A stretch of DNA of 64,000 nucleotides from an uncultured Pelagibacteraceae bacterium. GTDB taxonomy: Bacteria; Pseudomonadota; Alphaproteobacteria; Pelagibacterales; Pelagibacteraceae. Position numbers and translations under genes: made by a program. Below are positions 1 to 10,013 of this stretch, one piece after another. Positions within the stretch are counted from its first letter, which is position 1. Each line of letters begins with the position of its first letter. Where the stretch lies: the NCBI GenBank assembly GCA_902557155.1, contig CACDYR010000005.1, positions 1-64,000 of the forward strand. Reading direction: 5' to 3'. The notes beneath the pieces were generated by a model. It ran no database searches, was not told the origin of the DNA, and saw only the letters and a program-made list of their open reading frames with translations.

Positions 1-1
1 T

Positions 2-1315
2 GGATTTTTACCTGCATCATTAAGCTTTATAATCCCGATTATATTAGGTTTTATAGGACTGTATTTTATTAGAATTGAACACAGCGGTAATAAATTTTTA
101 GATCAAGTAAATAAAAATATCAATACAAGTAATTTTAATGCAATTCTATCCCTATTAATTATTTTTATAATTATTAAATCAATACCACCAGTTTTAAGTT
201 GGTTTGTGGTTGATGCAAGTTTTGCTGGTGATAGTAAAGATGTTTGCTCAGGCACTGGTGCTTGTTGGACTTACATTAAAGTCTGGTTTAGAAGATTTAT
301 GTATGGAATGTATCCAAATGCTGAGCAGTGGAGAATAAATTTATCTTTTATTGCCTTGGCTCTTTTAGGTTCTGTAGGATATTTTGCTACAGAAAAATTT
401 AAAAAATATTTAACTTTATATTACGTTGTAATTTATCCATTTATAGCATTCCTATTTATTTTCTTTTTTATATCAGGTGGTCCTATATTTTTTGACTTTT
501 CTTATGGAATAATAGCAGCAGTAATTTCAATAATAATTGGTTTCTTTATTCCAGGCAGGTTTAAATTTTATTATTTTATATTTGTGCCAATCACTCTTTA
601 TATTGCTTTAAAATATTTCATCTTTTATGAGGAATTAATTGAACTAGGTAAACTTGATGGATTAAATTGGGTTGAAACTGGAGCTTGGGGCGGATTATCA
701 CTTACATTTATAATTTCATTTTTCTGTTTAATTTTCTGTTTTCCTATTGGAATGGCATTTGCACTAGGTAGAAGATCTGATTTTCCATTAATAAGATATA
801 TATCAATTGGATTTATTGAATTTTGGAGAGGTGTTCCGTTAATTACAGTATTGTTCATGTCAGCCGTAATGTTTCCAATGTTTTTACCTGCAGATTTTTT
901 TATAGATAAATTGGTGAGATGTATAATAGCTATTTCTTTATTTGAAGCAGCTTATGTTGCTGAAGTTATTAGAGGAGGTTTACAAGCATTGCCACGTGGT
1001 CAATATGAAGCTGCAAAATCATTAGGTATGGGATATTGGAGAATGCATATTTTTGTAATCCTTCCTCAAGCTTTAAAATTAGTAATTCCAGGTATTGCTA
1101 ATACCTTTTTAGCCCTAGTTAAAGATACTCCTCTAATATTTGTAGTTGGTTTACTTGAAATAGTAGGAATGTTAAATTTAGCCAAAACTAATCCAGAGTG
1201 GTTAGGTTTTGCTATGGAAGGCTATGTTTTTGCTGCAATAATTTTCTGGATTATTTGTTATGCAATGAGTAAGTATAGCTATAATCTAGAACAGAAATAT
1301 AAAACAGAGCGATAA
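2..1315 (+). CDS. aapM: General L-amino-acid ABC transporter permease, AapM/YhdY-like (5' truncated by window edge)
   Basis: Inner-membrane permease of an AapJQMP/BztABCD-type importer for a broad range of L-amino acids. The frame is open from base 2 with no stop, so the start lies outside the window; the GTG at 206 is internal. The segment with DASFAGDS, then GACW, then FMYGMYP is the periplasmic signature of this permease type between the first two helices. The ABC permease core lies in the last 220 codons, with EFWRGVPL and the cytoplasmic EAA loop (EAAKSLGMGYWR, about bases 1006-1042). An additional hydrophobic stretch at bases 2-60 precedes the expected first helix, so the N-terminus may be longer than in relatives. 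The ATPase gene follows after 3 bp. Family certain; substrate inferred. Confidence 0.9.
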   Translation, partial: GFLPASLSFIIPIILGFIGLYFIRIEHSGNKFLDQVNKNINTSNFNAILSLLIIFIIIKSIPPVLSWFVVDASFAGDSKDVCSGTGACWTYIKVWFRRFMYGMYPNAEQWRINLSFIALALLGSVGYFATEKFKKYLTLYYVVIYPFIAFLFIFFFISGGPIFFDFSYGIIAAVISIIIGFFIPGRFKFYYFIFVPITLYIALKYFIFYEELIELGKLDGLNWVETGAWGGLSLTFIISFFCLIFCFPIGMAFALGRRSDFPLIRYISIGFIEFWRGVPLITVLFMSAVMFPMFLPADFFIDKLVRCIIAISLFEAAYVAEVIRGGLQALPRGQYEAAKSLGMGYWRMHIFVILPQALKLVIPGIANTFLALVKDTPLIFVVGLLEIVGMLNLAKTNPEWLGFAMEGYVFAAIIFWIICYAMSKYSYNLEQKYKTER

Positions 1316-1318
1316 ATT

Positions 1319-2053
1319 ATGTCTGACAGTATTATTCAAATAAAAAATGTAAATAAATGGTTTGGTGATTTTCAAGTTTTAAAGGATATTAATCTTGAAG
1401 TTAAACCAAAAGAAAAAATCGTTGTTTGTGGTCCATCAGGATCAGGTAAATCTACATTAATTAGATGTATCAATAGATTAGAAGAACATCAGCAAGGTGA
1501 TATTATTGTTGATGGAAACACTTTAACGGAAGATACAAAAAATATTGAACAAATTAGAGCAGAAGTTGGAATGGTATTTCAACAGTTTAATTTATTTCCT
1601 CATTTATCAATTGTAGATAATTGTACACTTGCACCAATTTGGGTAAAAAAAATGCCAAAAAAAGAAGCTGAAGAATTAGCTTTAAAACATTTAGAAAGAG
1701 TTCAAATTCTTGATCAAGCACAAAAATTTCCAGGTCAATTATCAGGAGGTCAACAACAAAGGGTGGCTATTGCTAGAGCTCTTTGTATGGAACCTAAAAT
1801 AATGTTATTTGATGAGCCTACATCAGCTCTAGATCCAGAAATGATTAAAGAAGTTTTAGACGTAATGGTTGATTTAGCAAACCAAGGTATGACAATGATA
1901 GTTGTTACCCATGAGATGGGATTTGCTAAAGAAGTAGCTGATGAGGTTATTTTTATGGATGAGGGAATGATTGTTGAAAGGGCTGAGACTAAAGAGTTTT
2001 TTGCTAACCCTAAGAGCGATAGAACTAAGCTGTTTTTAAGTCAAATACTATAA
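1319..2053 (+). CDS. aapP: General L-amino-acid ABC transporter ATP-binding protein, AapP/YhdZ-like
   Basis: ATPase of the amino-acid importer whose permease ends 3 bp upstream, and the last gene of that operon. Its 244 residues are normal for polar-amino-acid ATPases. Visible motifs: Walker [10 protein letters not shown] at 38-46, Q-loop around QQFNLFP, signature LSGGQQQR at 141-148, Walker B IMLFDEP at 161-167, and the switch histidine H198 in VTHEMG. The start ATG is the first in frame after the permease stop. The specificity call rests on the adjacent AapM-like permease. No clear terminator is visible downstream. Confidence 0.93.
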   Translation: MSDSIIQIKNVNKWFGDFQVLKDINLEVKPKEKIVVCGPSGSGKSTLIRCINRLEEHQQGDIIVDGNTLTEDTKNIEQIRAEVGMVFQQFNLFPHLSIVDNCTLAPIWVKKMPKKEAEELALKHLERVQILDQAQKFPGQLSGGQQQRVAIARALCMEPKIMLFDEPTSALDPEMIKEVLDVMVDLANQGMTMIVVTHEMGFAKEVADEVIFMDEGMIVERAETKEFFANPKSDRTKLFLSQIL

Positions 2054-2228
2054 AAAATATATAAATTTAAAGCAATAAATTTAGATTAAAGCAATCGAAA
2101 TATGTTTATTTTGCATTCAACTAATGCTTGACAGTATTTTGATTATTCCAAGTTTCTTCCAAAAAAAAATAAATTTTTCTATTGCAGTAACTTTAATAAA
2201 TAGGTTGAATGGTCTATATAAAATTTAA

Positions 2229-2244
2229 TTAAGAGGGGTCTTAA
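2229..2244 (+). promoter_or_regulatory. Short hairpin enclosing the ribosome-binding site of the XRE gene
   Basis: TTAAGA-GGGG-TCTTAA is a perfect 6-bp inverted repeat whose loop is the purine-rich Shine-Dalgarno sequence; its last base is the A of the start codon. GGGTCTTAAT here (2236-2245) is also exactly complementary to ATTAAGACCC at 2627-2636, just after the gene. This could mask the ribosome-binding site, but the stem is short. Confidence 0.4.
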
Positions 2245-2615
2245 TGGAAGATAATTTCAACAAACACTTAGGCAACAAGCTTAAGCTAAGAAGATTAGCT
2301 TTAGGTTTAACACAAACTAAAGTAGCAAAAGCAATTAACGTAACATTTCAACAAATTCAAAAATACGAAAAAGGTACTAACGGTGTAAGTTCAATAAGAT
2401 TACTTCAACTTGCGAATTATTTAAAAGTACCAATTAATTATTTCTTTGAAGATTTTTCGGAATATTTAGTTAATTTAGAAAAATCACAAGAAGGTCACAT
2501 GAATGTTAATTATAATTTTTTAGTAAAATTATATTCAGAGCTAAATGCTGATCAAAAATTAAAATTTAATAAATCTTTACAAATTTCAGGTTCAGGAATT
2601 TCAAAAGCAGTTTAA
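2244..2615 (+). CDS. XRE/Cro-CI family helix-turn-helix transcriptional regulator
   Basis: DNA-binding regulator of 123 residues. A Cro/C1-type helix-turn-helix spans about residues 12-69: helix 2 around LTQTKVAKAIN, recognition helix around TFQQIQKYEKGTNG, then the typical LLQLANYLKVPINYFF closing segment. The remaining roughly 50 residues have no motif I recognise. It stands alone between the amino-acid transporter and two tRNA genes of opposite strand. Small single-domain XRE proteins of this shape are common in alphaproteobacteria, some acting in cell-cycle or stress control; the target cannot be deduced. The start has a strong GGGG-type ribosome-binding site inside a small inverted repeat. 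Confidence 0.85.
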   Translation: MEDNFNKHLGNKLKLRRLALGLTQTKVAKAINVTFQQIQKYEKGTNGVSSIRLLQLANYLKVPINYFFEDFSEYLVNLEKSQEGHMNVNYNFLVKLYSELNADQKLKFNKSLQISGSGISKAV

Positions 2616-2681
2616 TTTAATTTTTAATTAAGACCCTAGATTTTTATTTAAGAGATATTCTATTTTACAATTTTGATTTTT

Positions 2682-2757
2682 TGGCTCCTCGGGCAGGACT
2701 CGAACCTGCGACCAATTGATTAACAGTCAACTGCTCTACCAACTGAGCTACCGAGGA
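2682..2757 (-). tRNA. tRNA-Asn (GTT)
   Basis: Read on the minus strand, the 5' acceptor arm TCCTCGG pairs with CCGAGGA near the 3' end; a D-loop with AGCTCAGTTGGTAGAGC, an anticodon loop CTGTTAA (anticodon GTT), and a T-loop GGTTCGAGTCC follow. The discriminator G and CCA are encoded (CCA is the complement of 2682-2684). All arms are intact; 76 nt. It lies 50 bp downstream of tRNA-Cys on the same strand, probably in one transcript. Confidence 0.97.
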
Positions 2758-2807
2758 ATGTAAAAAAGCCAACTTACTTTTTTTTATAACTAAAACAAGA
2801 TTTTTTT

Positions 2808-2881
2808 TGGAGGCAACGCCCGGAATCGAACCGGGATACAAGGATTTGCAATCCTCTGCGTAACCATTCCGCCACGTTGCC
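2808..2881 (-). tRNA. tRNA-Cys (GCA)
   Basis: On the minus strand the acceptor GGCAACG pairs with CGTTGCC, the anticodon loop is TTGCAAA (anticodon GCA), and the T-arm carries GGTTCGATTCC. Discriminator U plus an encoded CCA; 74 nt. First gene of a two-tRNA minus-strand unit (Cys then Asn); its promoter should lie in 2884-3005, but no convincing -35/-10 pair was seen there. Confidence 0.97.
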
Positions 2882-3005
2882 ATCTTATTTTTAGCTAATA
2901 GCTACAGATGCCTTTTTATATTAAATTTTTTCTATTAGTCTATTAAATAACGATCCAAATTGATTATTGTTAATTTAGATTATTAAATTATAAACTTTAA
3001 CATCA

Positions 3006-5633
3006 ATGAGTAGCGATAAATATATACATTCTGATGTAGAAAATAGAATTTATTCTTATTGGGAAAAAAATGGTCTTTTTAAACCTAAAGAAAATTCAAA
3101 AAAATTCTCAATTGTTATACCACCACCAAATGTAACAGGCAGTTTACATATGGGGCATGCACTTAATAATTCTATTCAAGATTTATTAGTTCGTTACCAT
3201 AGAATGAATAATTTTGAAACTTTATGGCAACCGGGTACAGACCACGCTGGTATAGCTACTCAAGCTTTAGTAGAAAAAAAATTAACTTCTGAAAAAATTG
3301 ATAAAAATGAAATTGGTAGAGAAAAATTCATCGAAAAGGTTTGGGAGTGGAAAGAGCAATATGGAGACATAATAATTAACCAATTAAAAAAACTTGGTTG
3401 CTCTTGTGATTGGTCAAGAAATGCCTTCACTATGGATGAGAATTTATCCAAATCAGTAATTAAGGTTTTTGTTGATCTTTATAAAAAAGGTCTAATTTAT
3501 AAAGATAAGAAATTAGTTAACTGGGATACAGTTTTAAAAACAGCTATTTCAGACCTAGAAGTAGATCAAAGAGAGGTAAATTCTAAAATTTATTACATCA
3601 GATATCCAATAGATGGGACTGAAGAATTTATTACAATTGCAACAACAAGACCTGAAACTATGCTTGGTGATACAGCTATAGCTGTAAATCCAAAAGATGA
3701 ACGATTTAAATCCTTTGTTGGAAAAACAGTTACTATTCCAATTGTTGGAAGAAAAATAAAAATCATTGAAGACGATTATGCTGATCCTGAGCAAGGAACA
3801 GGGGCATTAAAAATAACTCCTGCACACGATTTTAATGATTATGACGTTGGTCAAAGAAATAATCTTGAAATAATTAATATTTTTACTGAAGCTGGTAAAA
3901 TAAATGAAAACGCTCCAAAAAATTATGTGGGTCTTGATAGGTTTGAAGCAAGAAAAAGAATTTTAAAAGAACTTAAAGAAAAGGAATTTTTTGTAAAAGA
4001 AGAAAATATAAAAAACAAAGTTCCCTATGGAGATAGATCTAATTCAGTAATTGAACCTTTTTTAACAGAACAGTGGTTTGCAGATGCTGGTAAATTATCT
4101 GTTAAAGCAAAAGAAGTTGTTAACTCGAAAAAAACAAATTTCTTTCCTGAGAATTGGTCGAAAACTTATTTCCAGTGGATGAACAATATAGAGCCTTGGT
4201 GTATTTCAAGGCAGCTTTGGTGGGGCCATCAAATACCTGCTTGGTATGGTCCTGATGAAAAAATTTTTGTTGCTGAAAATGAAGATGATGCAAAACAACA
4301 AGCTAAGAAACATTATGGTAAAGATGTTGAATTAAATCGTGATCCAGATGTTTTAGATACTTGGTTCTCATCAGGATTATGGCCTTTCGCAACACTTGGT
4401 TGGCCTGATGATAATAAATATGTAGATAAATTTTATCCAACATCAGTATTAGTTACAGGTTTTGATATTATATTTTTCTGGGTAGCTAGAATGATTATGT
4501 TTGGTACTGAGTTTTTAAATAAAGAACCATTTAAAGATATTTACGTTCATGCATTGGTTAGAGACGAGAAGGGACAAAAGATGTCTAAGTCTAAAGGTAA
4601 TGTAATTGATCCTTTAGATTTAATTGAAAAATATAGTGCAGATGCACTTAGATTCACTTTGTTATCTATGGCCTCACCAGGTACAGACGTTAAGCTTTCT
4701 GAAGATAGAGTAAAAGGTTATAGAAATTTTTTAAATAAATTATGGAATGCAAATAACTTTTTAATCACTAATGAATGTGATTTTAAAGATATAGATAAAG
4801 TTCCTAGTTTAAATGTAAATATTAACAAATGGATTTATTCAGAACTTGTTGAAACTAAAAATAAGATAGAAAAAAATCTTGAAGATTATAGATTTGATGA
4901 AGCTGCTAAAAATGCTTATCAATTTGCATGGCATTCGTATTGTGATTGGTATTTAGAACTATCTAAAACAATACTATTTTCGGAAGATGAAAAGGCTAAA
5001 GCAGAGGTTAAAAAGGTATCATCTTTTGTATTCAAACAAATTTTGATTTTGCTACATCCTTTTATTCCTTTTGTTACTGAAGAAATTTGGCTTAAGAACA
5101 AATTTGATAATGACGGCAGTGATTATTTGATGCTTAAAAATTGGTTGTCGGGTGAGATAAATAAGGACAGTAGCACCGAACAGGTTGAAAATATCATTAA
5201 CATTATTTCAGAGATTAGATCATTTAAAAATGAGCTAAATGTAAGTCCAGGTTCATTTATTGATGTATCAATAAGCAATATTAATAAAAATCAAAAAGAC
5301 TTTATTAATACAAATGAAATTATTCTAAAAAAACTAGGAAGAATAAACAGCATATTAGATAAGGATTTAGATAAACCAGCTGCGACAATGGTTGTTTCTG
5401 GTGATTTGTTTAAGATTTATTTTGATAAAGATGTTGATTTAAAATTAATAAAGGAAAATTTAACAAACAAACAAAGTAGATTAGAGCAAGAGATGAATAA
5501 AATATCTCAAAGATTAGAGAATAAAAGTTTTGTCGACCGAGCTCCAAAAGAGATTGTTGAACAAGAAAAAAATAATTATAATAATTTAAAGAATGATATT
5601 GATAAAATATCAGTAACAATAAAGGGTATATAA
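3006..5633 (+). CDS. valS: Valyl-tRNA synthetase
   Basis: Class I aminoacyl-tRNA synthetase that charges tRNA-Val in the cytoplasm; 875 residues, near the usual length. The HIGH-type motif is HMGH at 48-51 within [13 protein letters not shown], and the KMSKS loop is at 525-529 ([16 protein letters not shown]). The editing domain lies between, with the [12 protein letters not shown] segment; [14 protein letters not shown] and [14 protein letters not shown] are strongly valyl-specific. The C-terminal 70 residues form the coiled-coil arm of ValS. The stop overlaps the ilvD start by one base (TAATG), so translation is probably coupled. Confidence 0.97.
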   Translation: MSSDKYIHSDVENRIYSYWEKNGLFKPKENSKKFSIVIPPPNVTGSLHMGHALNNSIQDLLVRYHRMNNFETLWQPGTDHAGIATQALVEKKLTSEKIDKNEIGREKFIEKVWEWKEQYGDIIINQLKKLGCSCDWSRNAFTMDENLSKSVIKVFVDLYKKGLIYKDKKLVNWDTVLKTAISDLEVDQREVNSKIYYIRYPIDGTEEFITIATTRPETMLGDTAIAVNPKDERFKSFVGKTVTIPIVGRKIKIIEDDYADPEQGTGALKITPAHDFNDYDVGQRNNLEIINIFTEAGKINENAPKNYVGLDRFEARKRILKELKEKEFFVKEENIKNKVPYGDRSNSVIEPFLTEQWFADAGKLSVKAKEVVNSKKTNFFPENWSKTYFQWMNNIEPWCISRQLWWGHQIPAWYGPDEKIFVAENEDDAKQQAKKHYGKDVELNRDPDVLDTWFSSGLWPFATLGWPDDNKYVDKFYPTSVLVTGFDIIFFWVARMIMFGTEFLNKEPFKDIYVHALVRDEKGQKMSKSKGNVIDPLDLIEKYSADALRFTLLSMASPGTDVKLSEDRVKGYRNFLNKLWNANNFLITNECDFKDIDKVPSLNVNINKWIYSELVETKNKIEKNLEDYRFDEAAKNAYQFAWHSYCDWYLELSKTILFSEDEKAKAEVKKVSSFVFKQILILLHPFIPFVTEEIWLKNKFDNDGSDYLMLKNWLSGEINKDSSTEQVENIINIISEIRSFKNELNVSPGSFIDVSISNINKNQKDFINTNEIILKKLGRINSILDKDLDKPAATMVVSGDLFKIYFDKDVDLKLIKENLTNKQSRLEQEMNKISQRLENKSFVDRAPKEIVEQEKNNYNNLKNDIDKISVTIKGI

Positions 5634-7351
5634 TGGCTAAATTTAATAAAAAGAAACTTCCAAGTAGACATACATCATTAGGGGCAGATAGAGCTCCACA
5701 CAGATCATTCTATTATGCTATGGGGGAAACTGAGAAAGATGTAGCAAAACCCTTTGTTGGCGTCGTTTCCACATGGAATGAGGCTGCTCCTTGTAACATT
5801 GCGCTAATGAGACAGGCTCAATCAGTTAAAAAAGGAGTTAGAGCAAATGGTGGAACTCCAAGAGAATTTTGTACAATTACCGTTACTGATGGTATTGCAA
5901 TGGGGCATGAAGGAATGAAGTCTTCACTGATATCTAGAGAAGTAATTGCAGATTCTGCTGAACTTACGGTTAGAGGTCATTGTTATGATGCCTTAGTTGG
6001 TATTGCAGGATGTGATAAATCTTTACCAGGTCTAATGATGTCTATGGTTAGATTAAATGTACCAAGTGTATTTATATATGGTGGATCAATCCTTCCAGGC
6101 AAATATAAAGGAAAAGACGTAACAGTTGTAGATGTATTTGAGGCGGTTGGAAAACATTCAACAGGCCAAATGTCTGCTACAGAACTTAGAAAATTAGAAT
6201 TAGTTGCTTGTCCAAGTGCAGGTGCTTGTGGAGGTCAATTTACTGCAAATACAATGGCATGCGTATCTGAAGCTATTGGATTAGCACTTCCTTATTCTGC
6301 TGGAACACCAGCTCCATATGAAGAAAGAGATAAATACGCAAAAGCTAGTGGTAAAACGGTTATGAACCTTTTAAAAAAAGGAATTAAACCAAGAGATATA
6401 GTTACAAGAAAGGCTTTAGAAAATGCTGCAACAGTAGTTGCTGCAACTGGAGGTTCTACAAATGCAGGATTACATTTACCTGCTATTGCAAATGAAGCAG
6501 GAATTAAATTTGATTTAATGGATGTTGCTAAAATTTTTAAAAGAACACCTTATCTTGCAGATTTAAAACCAGGAGGAAAATATGTTGCTAAAGATATGTG
6601 GTTAGCAGGTGGTGTTCCAATGTTATTAAAAACTTTATATGAAGGTGGATATATTCATGGTGATTGCATGACGGTTACTGGAAAAACTATGAAGGAAAAT
6701 TTAAAAGGTATTAAATTTAATCCAAAACAAAAAGTAATGAGATCTTATAAAAATCCATTATCACCAACAGGAGGAGTTGTTGGATTAAAAGGAAACTTAG
6801 CACCGGAAGGAGCAATTGTTAAAGTTGCTGGACTTAAAAAATTACAATTTACTGGAAAAGCAAGATGCTTTGAAAATGAGGAAAGTGCAATGAAAGCTGT
6901 TCAAAGTAAAAAGTATAACGATGGTGATGTAATTATAATTAGATACGAAGGACCTGTTGGAGGTCCAGGTATGAGAGAAATGTTATCTACAACAAGTGCA
7001 ATTTATGGACAGGGAAAAGGGGAGAAAGTAGCCCTTATTACAGACGGTAGGTTCTCTGGAGCCACAAGAGGCTTTTGTGTCGGTCACGTAGGCCCTGAGG
7101 CCGCTCTAGGGGGTCCTATAGGCCTTTTACGTACAGGAGATATCATTGATATCGATGCCAAAAAAGGAACTATAAATGTAAGACTTTCTAAAAAAGAAAT
7201 GGCCGCAAGAAAAAGAAAATGGAAAGCTAGAAAATCAGATTTTGGTTCAGGTACTTTATGGAAATATGCACAAACAGTTGGACCTGCATATTTAGGAGCA
7301 CCAACTCATCCAGGTAAGAAAAAAGAAGTTAAGGATTATTCAGAGATTTAA
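5633..7351 (+). CDS. ilvD: Dihydroxy-acid dehydratase
   Basis: Dehydrates 2,3-dihydroxy-isovalerate and its methylvalerate homologue to the 2-keto acids, the third shared step of valine and isoleucine synthesis. 572 residues, as usual for IlvD. The iron-sulphur cysteines are visible: C54 (APCN), C127 (GCDKSLPG) and C199 (SAGACGGQ). The C-terminal half has [11 protein letters not shown] and [11 protein letters not shown], typical of the IlvD/Edd family. It sits between valS and manC with one-base TAATG overlaps on both sides. The pairing of valS with a valine-pathway gene is suggestive but may be chance. Confidence 0.96.
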   Translation: MAKFNKKKLPSRHTSLGADRAPHRSFYYAMGETEKDVAKPFVGVVSTWNEAAPCNIALMRQAQSVKKGVRANGGTPREFCTITVTDGIAMGHEGMKSSLISREVIADSAELTVRGHCYDALVGIAGCDKSLPGLMMSMVRLNVPSVFIYGGSILPGKYKGKDVTVVDVFEAVGKHSTGQMSATELRKLELVACPSAGACGGQFTANTMACVSEAIGLALPYSAGTPAPYEERDKYAKASGKTVMNLLKKGIKPRDIVTRKALENAATVVAATGGSTNAGLHLPAIANEAGIKFDLMDVAKIFKRTPYLADLKPGGKYVAKDMWLAGGVPMLLKTLYEGGYIHGDCMTVTGKTMKENLKGIKFNPKQKVMRSYKNPLSPTGGVVGLKGNLAPEGAIVKVAGLKKLQFTGKARCFENEESAMKAVQSKKYNDGDVIIIRYEGPVGGPGMREMLSTTSAIYGQGKGEKVALITDGRFSGATRGFCVGHVGPEAALGGPIGLLRTGDIIDIDAKKGTINVRLSKKEMAARKRKWKARKSDFGSGTLWKYAQTVGPAYLGAPTHPGKKKEVKDYSEI

Positions 7352-8556
7352 TGAAAATTCGTCCAGTCATTTTATGTGGAGGTGCTGGAACTCGACTTTG
7401 GCCAAATTCTAAAAATCATCAAGCTAAACAATTTATTGATTTTGGTAATTGGACTTTACTTGGAAAAACACTTAAGAGAACAAAAGCATCAATTTACGAC
7501 TCACCAATTATTAGTACAAATAAGAAATACTTAAATAAAGTTAAACAGCATTTAAGAAAAAATAAAATAAGTAAATATAAAATTGTTGTGGAGCCTGCAA
7601 AAAGAAACACTGCACCAGCTATATTAAGTACAGCTTTAATTAAAGATATTCCAGACAATCAACCTTTAATGTTTTTTACAGCTGATCATTTAATTGAAAA
7701 AATGGGTATTTTTAACAAGGCAATAAATAAAAATAAAATAAACCTTAATAAAGAAAATATATTTGTTTTTGGAATTAAACCTAAATCTCCAACTAGTGAT
7801 TATGGTTATTTTTTAACTAAAAAAATTAAAGGTAATATCAATAAAGTAACTAGATTTATTGAAAAACCTAAAGAAGCTAAAGCCAAACAAATTATAAAGA
7901 ATAAAGGCTATTGGAATTCAGGAATGTTTTATCTTAGAAAAGATTCTATTATTAATAACTTTAAAAAATATCAGCCCAAAACTTACAGAAATTGTTTAGA
8001 TGCAGTTAGCAAAGCAAAATATAAGGCTAATACATATTATCTAAATAAAGCTTCATTCATAAAAGCGACTGCCAAATCATTTGATTATGCAATTCTAGAA
8101 AAAACTAAACAAATTAACGCTATCAAACTAGACGTTCCTTGGTCAGATCTTGGTAGTTGGAAAGAAATTTTGAAGATGTATGACAAAAATAAAAACAAAT
8201 ATATTAAGAAAAAAAATGTCTATTACCGTCCATGGGGTAGATACACGAATTTATTTGAGGGCAAAGAGTTTTTAATTAAAGAGTTATATGTAAAACCAAA
8301 AGGCATTTTAAGTTTACAAAAACATCATCATCGAGCAGAACATTGGTTAGTGACCCAAGGAAATGCTAAAATAACTCTTAACAAAGATATAATTGTTAAA
8401 AAACCTGGTGAACATATATTTATTCCATTAGAGGCAATCCATAGAGTTCAAAATCCAGGAAAAAAACCTGTTAAAATTGTTGAAGCTCAAGTTGGCTCAA
8501 TTTTGAAGGAAACTGATATTGTTAGATATCAAGATGTTTATGGAAGAGTTCGTTAA
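7351..8556 (+). CDS. manC: Mannose-1-phosphate guanylyltransferase (with C-terminal cupin, ManC/XanB type)
   Basis: Makes GDP-mannose from mannose-1-phosphate and GTP for surface polysaccharide or glycolipid synthesis. The nucleotidyltransferase signature is at 9-19 (CGGAGTRLWPN); HLIEK and FIEKPKEA follow. From about residue 290, YYRPWGRYTNL begins the type-II mannose-6-phosphate isomerase cupin, with KHHHRAEHWLV as its metal-binding segment. At 401 residues it is shorter than the roughly 470 of enteric ManC, mainly through shorter loops. The start overlaps the ilvD stop (TAATG). A convergent lysine-rich ORF follows. Confidence 0.92.
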   Translation: MKIRPVILCGGAGTRLWPNSKNHQAKQFIDFGNWTLLGKTLKRTKASIYDSPIISTNKKYLNKVKQHLRKNKISKYKIVVEPAKRNTAPAILSTALIKDIPDNQPLMFFTADHLIEKMGIFNKAINKNKINLNKENIFVFGIKPKSPTSDYGYFLTKKIKGNINKVTRFIEKPKEAKAKQIIKNKGYWNSGMFYLRKDSIINNFKKYQPKTYRNCLDAVSKAKYKANTYYLNKASFIKATAKSFDYAILEKTKQINAIKLDVPWSDLGSWKEILKMYDKNKNKYIKKKNVYYRPWGRYTNLFEGKEFLIKELYVKPKGILSLQKHHHRAEHWLVTQGNAKITLNKDIIVKKPGEHIFIPLEAIHRVQNPGKKPVKIVEAQVGSILKETDIVRYQDVYGRVR

Positions 8557-8683
8557 ATTAACTGAATTGTAATATTAGATAAATATTTTTGTAATTAAAC
8601 TTATCTAAATATTGCTTACAAAATTTATAGTTAAATAATAAATTATTCTTCTCGTATTCACTTTAAATTTTGTTAATTAACAA

Positions 8684-8717
8684 CTTTCTCTCTTTTCATA
8701 ATTGAGAAGAGAGAAAG
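8684..8717. terminator. Long stem-loop between convergent genes (candidate bidirectional terminator)
   Basis: A 15-bp inverted repeat, 8684-8698 pairing with 8703-8717 around a 4-base loop, with one G-T pair. It lies between manC (plus) and the small lysine-rich ORF (minus), where a shared terminator is expected. No strong T-tract follows on either strand, so intrinsic termination is not certain; it could instead be a 3'-end-stabilising hairpin. Confidence 0.55.
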
Positions 8718-8730
8718 ACGAATTTAGATA

Positions 8731-8940
8731 TTAATTATTTACGGATGCTGAGCTTTCATTAGCTTGTTTCTTAGCTATTTTTTTTGCTCTTTTTTCAGCA
8801 GTTTTTTTTTCTAAACTTGCAATTTTTATATTAATTTTAGATAATTTTTTTTCTTTTAAACTTATCTTATTTTTAAGCTTATCTATTGATTTGATAACTT
8901 TCTTTTTTCTTTTTTCATTTTTCTTTAGTTTTTTACCCAT
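8731..8940 (-). CDS. Small lysine-rich coiled-coil protein, function unknown
   Basis: 69-residue, extremely basic ORF, nearly all K, I, L, E and S, with heptad-like spacing (KNKISLKEKKLSKINIKI) suggesting a coiled coil, and a polar tail. A fair ribosome-binding site (AAGAGG) lies 5-6 bases before its ATG. In such an AT-rich genome lysine-rich ORFs can arise by chance, but the ribosome-binding site, the conserved-looking tail and the terminator-like hairpin at its 3' side favour a real gene. No family recognised. Confidence 0.5.
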   Translation of the reverse strand: MGKKLKKNEKRKKKVIKSIDKLKNKISLKEKKLSKINIKIASLEKKTAEKRAKKIAKKQANESSASVNN

Positions 8941-9029
8941 GACAACCTCTTATAGTAAATTTAAAAACAATTATATTTAAATTAAATATCTTAGTAAAAT
9001 AATTTTTTGTTAAATTATGTTATTTAAAA

Positions 9030-9914
9030 TTATAGTAAAAAATTTACTTTTTTATCTGAAAATTCAATATCAATCTGTTTATGACATCCAAAATTGTCCC
9101 CATCAATCTGAACGGGAATTTCAAAATTATTAGCATCAATACGAATATTTTTTGAGTAAGTAGTGATAACAGATTTGTTTTTCGATAGATCTCCATAAAT
9201 AATAATTAAAATTATATAATATATTAGTTTTAATCTTGTTAAATCTTTGAACACGTAAGTTACCAATCTATCATCAAAAATATCAGATTTATTTATCTTA
9301 TGATGACCAGCATAATACTTTGTATTAGATGACAATATCCAATCAGCCTGATGTTTTTGACCGTCAAAGAAAACATTAAGTTTATTATTATTCATAAATA
9401 AAAAATGTTGAAATCCTTTTAAACCAAAAATTATCTTTCCTAGTTTTTTTTTTATACGCGTATCAATAGAGTGAACAATTTTAGCATCCCAACCAATACC
9501 AGCCATTAAAAAAAAATAATTTTCATTTATTTTTATAAGATTAGATTGTTTATAATTATTTGATGTTAAAACACTGCAAACATCATTTACTTTTTTGGTT
9601 ATAGATAACTCTGCTTGAAGTAAATTGGCAGTCCCAGCCGGTATATACCCAATTGCAAAATTTTCATTAAAATCAAAGTCATTTTTGATTAATTCATTGA
9701 TAGCAAATGATACTGATCCATCACCACCAGCAACTATCAATCTATCATAATTTTTATTTTTAAATTCAAGGAATATTTTTTTTGCCTCTTGTTCAGATTT
9801 AGTTTTGAAAAAATCAACAGTATTATTTATTTTTAATTTTTCATAAATTTTATTTACTAATTTTACTTTTTTCCCTGATGATGAATTGAGATTATAAATT
9901 AAACAATAATGCAT
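9030..9914 (-). CDS. Diacylglycerol/lipid kinase family protein (DagK/YegS-type)
   Basis: Likely ATP-dependent kinase of a lipid such as diacylglycerol, giving phosphatidic acid. 294 residues. The catalytic-domain motifs GGDGS (63-67) and PAGTANLL (92-99) are clear, and the C-terminal half has the beta-rich fold, ending with the QIDGD segment. It is transcribed away from the PlcP-like phosphoesterase gene 99 bp away. A Pho-box-like repeat at 9982-9999, oriented toward this gene, lies 67 bp before its start, the same distance as at pstS. That suggests PhoB control and a role in handling PlcP-made diacylglycerol. Sphingosine or other lipid substrates are possible. Confidence 0.85.
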   Translation of the reverse strand: MHYCLIYNLNSSSGKKVKLVNKIYEKLKINNTVDFFKTKSEQEAKKIFLEFKNKNYDRLIVAGGDGSVSFAINELIKNDFDFNENFAIGYIPAGTANLLQAELSITKKVNDVCSVLTSNNYKQSNLIKINENYFFLMAGIGWDAKIVHSIDTRIKKKLGKIIFGLKGFQHFLFMNNNKLNVFFDGQKHQADWILSSNTKYYAGHHKINKSDIFDDRLVTYVFKDLTRLKLIYYIILIIIYGDLSKNKSVITTYSKNIRIDANNFEIPVQIDGDNFGCHKQIDIEFSDKKVNFLL

Positions 9915-9981
9915 AATTTTTTCGTAATTAAATTTTAATAAATCCTTAACATTTCAATGAAATAAGAAATAGATGATTCGA

Positions 9982-9999
9982 GTTACAGTTGTGTTACAA
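9982..9999 (-). promoter_or_regulatory. Pho-box-like direct repeat in the lipid-kinase / plcP divergent gap
   Basis: On the minus strand it reads TTGTAACACAACTGTAAC: two 7-mers (TTGTAAC, CTGTAAC) 11 bp apart, the 7-4-7 layout of PhoB sites (Escherichia coli consensus CTGTCAT-AAAT-CTGTCAC). It lies 67 bp before the lipid-kinase start and only 14 bp before the plcP start, so it best fits activation of the kinase gene. A weaker plus-strand match (TCGTAAT-TAAA-TTTTAAT, 9922-9939) could serve plcP. Confidence 0.6.
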
Positions 10000-10013
10000 A
10001 AAAGGTTTTTTTA

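Noticed and set aside
2128..2156. TTGACA as a -35 for the XRE gene
   Set aside because: No acceptable -10 lies 16-18 bp downstream; AT-rich sequence makes isolated hexamers common.
2665..2883. 72-codon minus-strand open frame
   Set aside because: It only spans the tRNA-Asn and tRNA-Cys genes; the codons come from tRNA arms.
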